DNA from: Prochlorococcus sp. AG-686-P16
GTDB lineage: Bacteria; Cyanobacteriota; Cyanobacteriia; PCC-6307; Cyanobiaceae
Assembly: GCA_003208695.1 (NCBI GenBank)
Contig: QCVY01000034.1
Location: 1-9,875, forward strand
DNA: 9,875 nt
Direction of reading: 5' to 3'
In this document: positions 6,268 to 9,875 of the stretch, in pieces
How positions within the stretch are numbered: the first letter of the stretch is position 1
Layout: every line of letters starts with the position of its first letter
Position numbers and translations under genes: made by a program
Notes under the pieces: model-generated
Database searches by the model: none
What the model saw: only the letters and a program-made list of their open reading frames with translations
What the model was told of the DNA's origin: nothing

Positions 6268-7802
6268 TTCTTTTTTTCTAAGCTTGGAATTAATGTACTT
6301 GATGCAATTAGTCCTAAGACTGTTATGAAGAGTGCAGGTAATATTGCTTCTGCCATTCGTTCATCTCCAGCATATTGATATATCCTTACAGATAAGGTAT
6401 CAAAGTCAAAAGGTCTGAGAATAAATGTAATTGGTAATTCTTTAATGGTGTCTACAAATACTAAAAGTGATCCAACAAATATCGGTCCTTTTAAAAGTGG
6501 AATATGTATCTTTTTGATAACGCTAAGCCAATTTGAGCCTAGTCCACTTGCAGCCTCATCAAGGCTGGGAGATATTCTTTCAAATCCAGAATCAAGAGTA
6601 CCTTTTGAAATAGTTAAAAAACGAACTACATAACCCCAGAGAAGAAGGAATATAGCCATAAAATATAACTTTGAACTGGAAATAGTTATTAATGATATAG
6701 CTAATACCGTGCCTGGTATTGCATATCCAATATCAGCAGGGAATGTTATAAATCGAATAAGTAAGTTCTTATTCTGACGATTAGCTAGCGTTAATATTAA
6801 AGAGAAAATTAATGTTACTATTGCAGCAATTATTCCAAGACCAATAGTTCTAAAAGTAAGAGATAGAATTTCTATCGTGAATCCTTTTTTTAACTGATCA
6901 ATATTTAACAGAAACCAAAAAAACGGAATTCCTATAGAAAATAATGGAGGTAATAAAGTAACTAAAACTGCTAAGTAAGACCTATTTTCTTTCAACTCAA
7001 ATCCCAAAGAACTTAATGATGCAGGATTTTCACTCCAACGTTTTGTCTTCCTTCTCGAAAATTTTTCAAATAAAATTAAAGTAAAAACTATTATCAAGGC
7101 AACTAACGATAATCCAATCGCGCTTTTAGGATTACCTTCAATTATCCAATTCTCAGTTATTCCTTTAGAAATACTTGGGATATTTAATAACTCCACAGTT
7201 CCTAATTCATTCATAACTTCCATACACATAAGGCTGACTCCAGTTATTAATGCTGGGAGAGCCATTGGAAGAGCAATTTTAAAAAAGCTGCCCCATGGTC
7301 CAATTCCTAACCCTCTACTAGCATTAATTTGATTAACTCCAAATTTATTAAAACTTTCATTAGCAAGTAAGAAAACATAAGGGTAAGTAGTAATTGAAAG
7401 TATAAGAACTCCCCACCATAAACCAGTTATTTGATATCCCAAAATGCTTCCTAAATCCTGTAAAACTGCCGTTAACAAATATGCAGGAGTTGCTAGTGGT
7501 ATTAGTTGAAAAATACGAAGAGTTTTCCTTAATTTAAATTCGCAATTTGATAGTAACCAACCATTTAAAGTCCCCAAACCACCTCCAAAAAAACTTGTAA
7601 GTATTAAAAGTTTTAATGTGCCAAATATTTCTTTTCTTCCCGCAATACCTAAAGAAAAATTCCCACCTAAAATAAAATCTATTCCTTCAATTAAGAAATT
7701 AAAAATTGGAATTATCACTATAAATGCAACTATAAAAGAAGCAATATTTAAAGGCTTTAAATCTGATAAAAATATCTTTGTTTGTTTATTAAAATTTTTC
7801 AA
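6264..7802 (-). CDS. futB: Iron(III) ABC transporter permease, FbpB/FutB type
   Basis: Inner-membrane permease expected to pass ferric iron from a periplasmic FutA-like binding protein into the cytoplasm, driven by a FutC-like ATPase. The 512 residues contain two fused permease domains of about six segments each, typical of FbpB rather than of single-domain permeases. Both EAA loops that dock the ATPase are visible: ASRGLGIGPWGSFFKIALP (161-179) and EAASGLGSNWLSVIKKIHIP (416-435). The stretch KELPITFILRPFDFDTLSVR (454-473) is characteristic of the iron(III) family. The start is TTG at 7800-7802: a TAA lies two codons upstream (7806-7808) and the first internal Met is residue 180. Last gene of a four-gene minus-strand run, 18 bases after the CobW-type gene. 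No binding-protein or ATPase gene is in view. Substrate is inferred from family resemblance. Confidence 0.88.
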   Translation of the reverse strand: MKNFNKQTKIFLSDLKPLNIASFIVAFIVIIPIFNFLIEGIDFILGGNFSLGIAGRKEIFGTLKLLILTSFFGGGLGTLNGWLLSNCEFKLRKTLRIFQLIPLATPAYLLTAVLQDLGSILGYQITGLWWGVLILSITTYPYVFLLANESFNKFGVNQINASRGLGIGPWGSFFKIALPMALPALITGVSLMCMEVMNELGTVELLNIPSISKGITENWIIEGNPKSAIGLSLVALIIVFTLILFEKFSRRKTKRWSENPASLSSLGFELKENRSYLAVLVTLLPPLFSIGIPFFWFLLNIDQLKKGFTIEILSLTFRTIGLGIIAAIVTLIFSLILTLANRQNKNLLIRFITFPADIGYAIPGTVLAISLITISSSKLYFMAIFLLLWGYVVRFLTISKGTLDSGFERISPSLDEAASGLGSNWLSVIKKIHIPLLKGPIFVGSLLVFVDTIKELPITFILRPFDFDTLSVRIYQYAGDERMAEAILPALFITVLGLIASSTLIPSLEKKN

Positions 7803-7820
7803 ATATTAAATAAAACTTTA

Positions 7821-8831
7821 TTATGCTTCGTCTTTAGAATTAAATCTACAACAATCAAGTTGATTCTTAATAGTTTGATGATCTAGTTCTTTTCCTATTA
7901 AAACAATTTTATTTGATTTCTCATTTTCCCATTCATAATCATCAAGAGAAAAACGTTTACCAGACAAATGAAAAACATGTTTTCTTTCGCTTTCCATAAA
8001 CCATAAAATTCCCTTGGCTCTAAATACATTTTGTGAGATTTGATTATCTAAAAAATTTTGAAACTTTCTTAAAGAAAATGGTTCATTCGTCTCAAAAGAA
8101 ATAGATGTAAATCCCTCAATATTATTAATTAAATCATGAGAATGGGAAGAGTGATCATGAGAATGGGAAGAGTGATCTTTTGAATCTTGATTCTTATTCA
8201 TCTTCTGTTTAAATTGAAAAGTATCTGTTTCGAATAGTCCCACACTCATTATTGTTTGCAAACCAACTTCACTATTAATAGATCTCAAAATTCTTGGTTC
8301 TTTTTTTATACCATTAATGTGGCTTTCTATTTTTTTTAAATGTGTATCAGTTACTAAATCACATTTATTGAGTAGTAAAATATCACCATATAAAATTTGT
8401 GAGTAGGCTACACTAGAGTTCTTTAAATCAAAATCAAAGTTATCTGCATCAATAAGAGTAATAATCGAATCTAATCTTACTTTTTCTCTAAGATCACCCC
8501 CGGCAAAAGTCATTGCTACAGGGAGTGGATCTGCAAGTCCAGTAGTCTCAACAATTAAATAATCTATTTTTTCAGGTCTATCTAATATTTTAGAAACAGT
8601 GTTCAATAATTCTCCGTTTATTGTGCAACAAATACATCCGTTATTTAATTCGATCATATCTTCAGCAGTTTTTATAATTAATTCATTATCAATTCCGATC
8701 TCTCCAAATTCATTAACTAAAACAGCAGTTTTAATACCCACTTGATTTTTTAAAATGTGATTTAAAAGTGTAGTTTTACCTGAACCTAAGAAACCACTAA
8801 TAATAGTAATGGGAAGTAAGTTTTTTGACAT
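7821..8831 (-). CDS. CobW/COG0523 G3E-family GTPase, putative metal chaperone
   Basis: A GTP-driven metallochaperone-type protein of 336 residues. Seen: Walker A GFLGSGKTT (13-21), NEFGEIGIDNELI (40-52), the metal-binding CICC (66-69) in NNGCICCTI, ETTGLADP (95-102), guanine-specificity NKCD (155-158), a His-rich linker with seven histidines (220-232), and a CobW C-terminal domain (about 239-330: RAKGILWF 271-278, HVFHLSGKRF 285-294). The family includes zinc chaperones (ZNG1, YeiR, YciC-like), the cobalt-related CobW and nitrile-hydratase activators; the CxCC and His-rich loop fit zinc but do not settle the metal. It is not next to cobalamin genes, so I give no symbol. Its neighbours are a pterin-4a-carbinolamine dehydratase 45 bases upstream and an iron permease 18 bases downstream. 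ATG start. Confidence 0.9.
   Translation of the reverse strand: MSKNLLPITIISGFLGSGKTTLLNHILKNQVGIKTAVLVNEFGEIGIDNELIIKTAEDMIELNNGCICCTINGELLNTVSKILDRPEKIDYLIVETTGLADPLPVAMTFAGGDLREKVRLDSIITLIDADNFDFDLKNSSVAYSQILYGDILLLNKCDLVTDTHLKKIESHINGIKKEPRILRSINSEVGLQTIMSVGLFETDTFQFKQKMNKNQDSKDHSSHSHDHSSHSHDLINNIEGFTSISFETNEPFSLRKFQNFLDNQISQNVFRAKGILWFMESERKHVFHLSGKRFSLDDYEWENEKSNKIVLIGKELDHQTIKNQLDCCRFNSKDEA
8134..8175 (-). repeat. Exact 21-bp tandem duplication coding the His-rich loop of the GTPase
   Basis: Two identical 21-base units lie head to tail (8134-8154 and 8155-8175). Each codes for seven residues of the pattern HSSHSHD, together giving the His-rich linker. The in-frame duplication doubles the number of potential metal-binding histidines. 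Perfect identity at silent positions suggests that it is recent. Confidence 0.9.
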
Positions 8832-8856
8832 TTTGATGATTATTTTTTAAACGTAC

Positions 8857-8880
8857 ATAATTTATTAAATTATAAATTAT
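8857..8880 (-). promoter_or_regulatory. Perfect 9-bp inverted repeat between the dehydratase and GTPase genes
   Basis: ATAATTTAT (8857-8865) and ATAAATTAT (8872-8880) are perfectly complementary with 6 bases between. The second arm overlaps the stop codon of the dehydratase gene and the whole lies 25 bases before the GTPase ATG. It could be a Fur/Zur-like operator or a weak hairpin; it is all A/T and no T-run follows on the minus strand, so a terminator is unlikely. In DNA this AT-rich a chance palindrome is possible. Confidence 0.25.
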
Positions 8881-9167
8881 GTTTCGAAAATATCATTAAT
8901 TTCTGAGGCGATTGTTTGATCTAAATTAGAAATACCTCCAAGATCATGGGTACTTAGTTTAATTATTACTTTTGAATAGACATTTTCCCAATTGGGATGA
9001 TGGTTGTATTTTTCGCAAATTAAGGCAATCTTTGTCATAAAGGAAAAGGCTTCTATAAAATTACTAAAATTAAATTCTCTTTCAATATGATTTGCCATAA
9101 TTCCCCATCCTCGTATTTTTGCAGATAGTTCTTTTAATTCCTCATTTTGTAAAAGGTATGGTTTCAT
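8877..9167 (-). CDS. Pterin-4a-carbinolamine dehydratase (PCD/DCoH family)
   Basis: Dehydrates 4a-hydroxytetrahydropterins to quinonoid dihydropterin during pterin recycling, in the cytoplasm. The 96 residues match the family's usual size. The active-site signature is intact: EKYNHHPNWENVY (52-64) with His56, His57 and Pro58, then STHD (72-75) with His74, followed by GGISNLD (77-83). With this complete His set it differs from the carboxysome-linked PCD-like Rubisco assembly factor (acRAF) of alpha-cyanobacteria, which has lost catalysis. No aromatic amino-acid hydroxylase is in the window, so the pterin substrate is open; recycling of another pterin cofactor is inference. ATG start, 6 bases after the stop of the upstream YjbQ-like gene, so the two are almost certainly co-transcribed. 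Confidence 0.92.
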   Translation of the reverse strand: MKPYLLQNEELKELSAKIRGWGIMANHIEREFNFSNFIEAFSFMTKIALICEKYNHHPNWENVYSKVIIKLSTHDLGGISNLDQTIASEINDIFET

Positions 9168-9173
9168 AAATAT

Positions 9174-9659
9174 TTATTTTGACTGATTACTATCATATAT
9201 ACTTGAATTTTTTTTTCCAATAATATGAACACTTATACTTCTTTTCATTGTACTAAATCGATGTTCCCACAAATAAATTGCTTGCCAAGTGCCAAGAATT
9301 AGTCTCCCTTTTTGAAAGCTTAAAGACAAATTAGTATTTGTTAAAGCAGTTTTAATATGAGCTGGCATATCGTCCTCTCCTTCTTGAAAATGTTCATAAT
9401 ATATCTCCTCTCTTTCTTTTGATAACGAGCTATAACAGTTGTAAGGAACTATAGATTTAATGTACTTTTCTAGGTCCTTAAGAACATTTGGATCTGCATT
9501 TTCATTAATAGTTAAACTACAACTGGTGTGTAGTGAGGTTAAGCAAAAAATCCCCGAATCAAAATTATTTTTTTGTATGAATAAATTTAAATCATCAGTA
9601 ATATCAGTGAAACCCTCTCCATTGGTTATAAAGTTTAATTTTGAGAAAATTTGCTCCAT
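9174..9659 (-). CDS. YjbQ / UPF0047 family protein
   Basis: A 161-residue soluble protein with all the marks of the YjbQ family: LHTSCSLTINENADPNV (43-59), HFQEGEDDMPAHIKTAL (90-106) and GRLILGTWQAIYLWEHR (118-134). The conserved His44, His90 and His101 are likely ligands of a bound metal or anion, as in family crystal structures. E. coli YjbQ and relatives show weak thiamine-phosphate-synthase activity, but the physiological role is unsettled. The protein is slightly longer than E. coli YjbQ (about 138) through its C-terminal tail (KKNSSIYDSNQSK). ATG start at the head of the four-gene minus-strand run; a candidate promoter lies 50-80 bases upstream. Confidence 0.9.
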   Translation of the reverse strand: MEQIFSKLNFITNGEGFTDITDDLNLFIQKNNFDSGIFCLTSLHTSCSLTINENADPNVLKDLEKYIKSIVPYNCYSSLSKEREEIYYEHFQEGEDDMPAHIKTALTNTNLSLSFQKGRLILGTWQAIYLWEHRFSTMKRSISVHIIGKKNSSIYDSNQSK

Positions 9660-9710
9660 AAATATTTAAAGTCCTAATAACCAATATCCTATTATGAATA
9701 TAGTTTGATG

Positions 9711-9740
9711 ATTTTATACTTAGTACAATATTTTTGTCTT
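9711..9740 (-). promoter_or_regulatory. Candidate promoter for the yjbQ-dehydratase-GTPase-permease run
   Basis: On the minus strand AAGACA (9735-9740, 4/6 to TTGACA) is followed after 16 bases by TATAAA (9713-9718), a good -10 match extended to TATAAAAT. Transcription would start near 9705, with a leader of about 46 bases before the ATG at 9659. It overlaps the opposing -10 candidate of the carboxypeptidase gene, so the two genes may compete for polymerase. Confidence 0.4.
9724..9729 (+). promoter_or_regulatory. Candidate -10 box for the M32 carboxypeptidase gene
   Basis: TACAAT is a 5/6 match to TATAAT and would give a transcript start near 9736 and a leader of about 34 bases to the TTG at 9770. 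No matching -35 box is seen 16-18 bases upstream. It lies inside the spacer of the opposing promoter. Confidence 0.35.
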
Positions 9741-9769
9741 AAAATAATAATTAATTAAGTTAAATATTT

Positions 9770-9875
9770 TTGGCTGAAAAAGAATGGAATAAGCTTGGAG
9801 CTTATTTAAAAGAAACTCAAATATTAGGCTCAATACAGAGTACTCTTTATTGGGATCAAAATACGGGTATGCCCA
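9770..9875 (+). CDS. M32-family (Taq-type) metallocarboxypeptidase, 3' end cut by window
   Basis: Only the first 35 residues are visible. They begin with EWNKLGAYLKETQILGSIQS and end LYWDQNTGMP; the W-D-x-x-T-x-M-P block after an amphipathic helix is the N-terminal hallmark of M32 carboxypeptidases, cytoplasmic zinc enzymes that trim C-terminal residues from peptides. The HEXXH zinc motif would lie beyond the window. The start is TTG at 9770-9772: a TAA stands in frame at 9761-9763 and no other start exists before the conserved block. No Shine-Dalgarno sequence is evident in the A/T-only leader. Divergent from the yjbQ-like gene with a 110-base spacer. Confidence 0.85.
   Translation, partial: MAEKEWNKLGAYLKETQILGSIQSTLYWDQNTGMP

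Noticed and set aside
6445..6633. Plus-strand open frame opposite the permease
   Set aside because: It is antisense to the conserved second permease domain; openness follows from that gene's codon use.
7618..7809. Plus-strand open frame opposite the permease N-terminus
   Set aside because: Its Lys/Ile-rich product mirrors membrane-segment codons on the other strand and has no independent support.
7821..8831. cobW gene of cobalamin synthesis
   Set aside because: No cobalamin genes are adjacent and the CxCC plus His-rich loop are shared by the zinc-linked COG0523 groups; the name would overstate the evidence.
8877..9167. Carboxysome Rubisco assembly factor (acRAF) identity for the dehydratase
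   Set aside because: The full catalytic His56/His57/His74 set is present and no carboxysome genes are nearby, so an active dehydratase fits better.
9460..9669. Plus-strand open frame opposite the yjbQ-like gene
   Set aside because: It is antisense to the conserved HTSCSLTINENADP region, so the minus-strand gene explains it.
1..9875. CRISPR array, tRNA or rRNA, transposon ends, phage or defence cassette
   Set aside because: No regularly spaced repeats, cloverleaf or rRNA sequence, transposase, integrase or recognisable defence gene was seen; composition is uniform apart from the more A/T-rich membrane-protein gene.

Overview
The window looks like a piece of a streamlined, very AT-rich picocyanobacterial chromosome, most likely a high-light-adapted Prochlorococcus. 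The support is the low GC, short intergenic gaps, a glutamate-1-semialdehyde aminomutase nearly identical in layout to the Synechococcus enzyme, and several cyanobacteria-type uncharacterised proteins. The genus assignment is an inference from style and protein similarity as I recall it; no search was run. I see no rRNA, tRNA, IS element, phage gene, CRISPR array or attachment site.

Left part (1-3005): the 3' two-thirds of a prohibitin/SPFH membrane-scaffold gene runs rightward and meets hemL (tetrapyrrole synthesis) tail to tail with 2 bases between stops. xthA (exonuclease III) lies upstream of hemL on the same minus strand. Between them is a 227-base spacer with a candidate hemL promoter and a possible tiny ORF.

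Middle (3006-6267): four plus-strand genes. These are a small exported protein of unknown function, a cyanobacterial protein of unknown function, larC (nickel-pincer cofactor synthesis) and an integral membrane protein of the UPF0104/LPG-synthase-TM type that overlaps larC by 10 bases.

Right part (6264-9659): four closely spaced minus-strand genes that read as one transcription unit, in the order yjbQ-like, pterin-4a-carbinolamine dehydratase, CobW/COG0523 metal-chaperone GTPase with a duplicated His-rich loop, and an FbpB/FutB-type iron ABC permease. The permease stop interlocks with the stop of the convergent membrane-protein gene. At the right edge a divergent gene starts, encoding an M32 (Taq-type) carboxypeptidase and cut by the window.

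Metal handling is a loose theme: nickel cofactor (larC), iron permease, and a COG0523 GTPase. Four of eleven visible gene starts must be TTG, because a stop codon sits just upstream in frame. Nothing here is a clear new defence or mobile system. The most interesting points are the metal-linked four-gene unit, the larC gene without its partners, and the uncharacterised cyanobacterial protein at 3420-4019.
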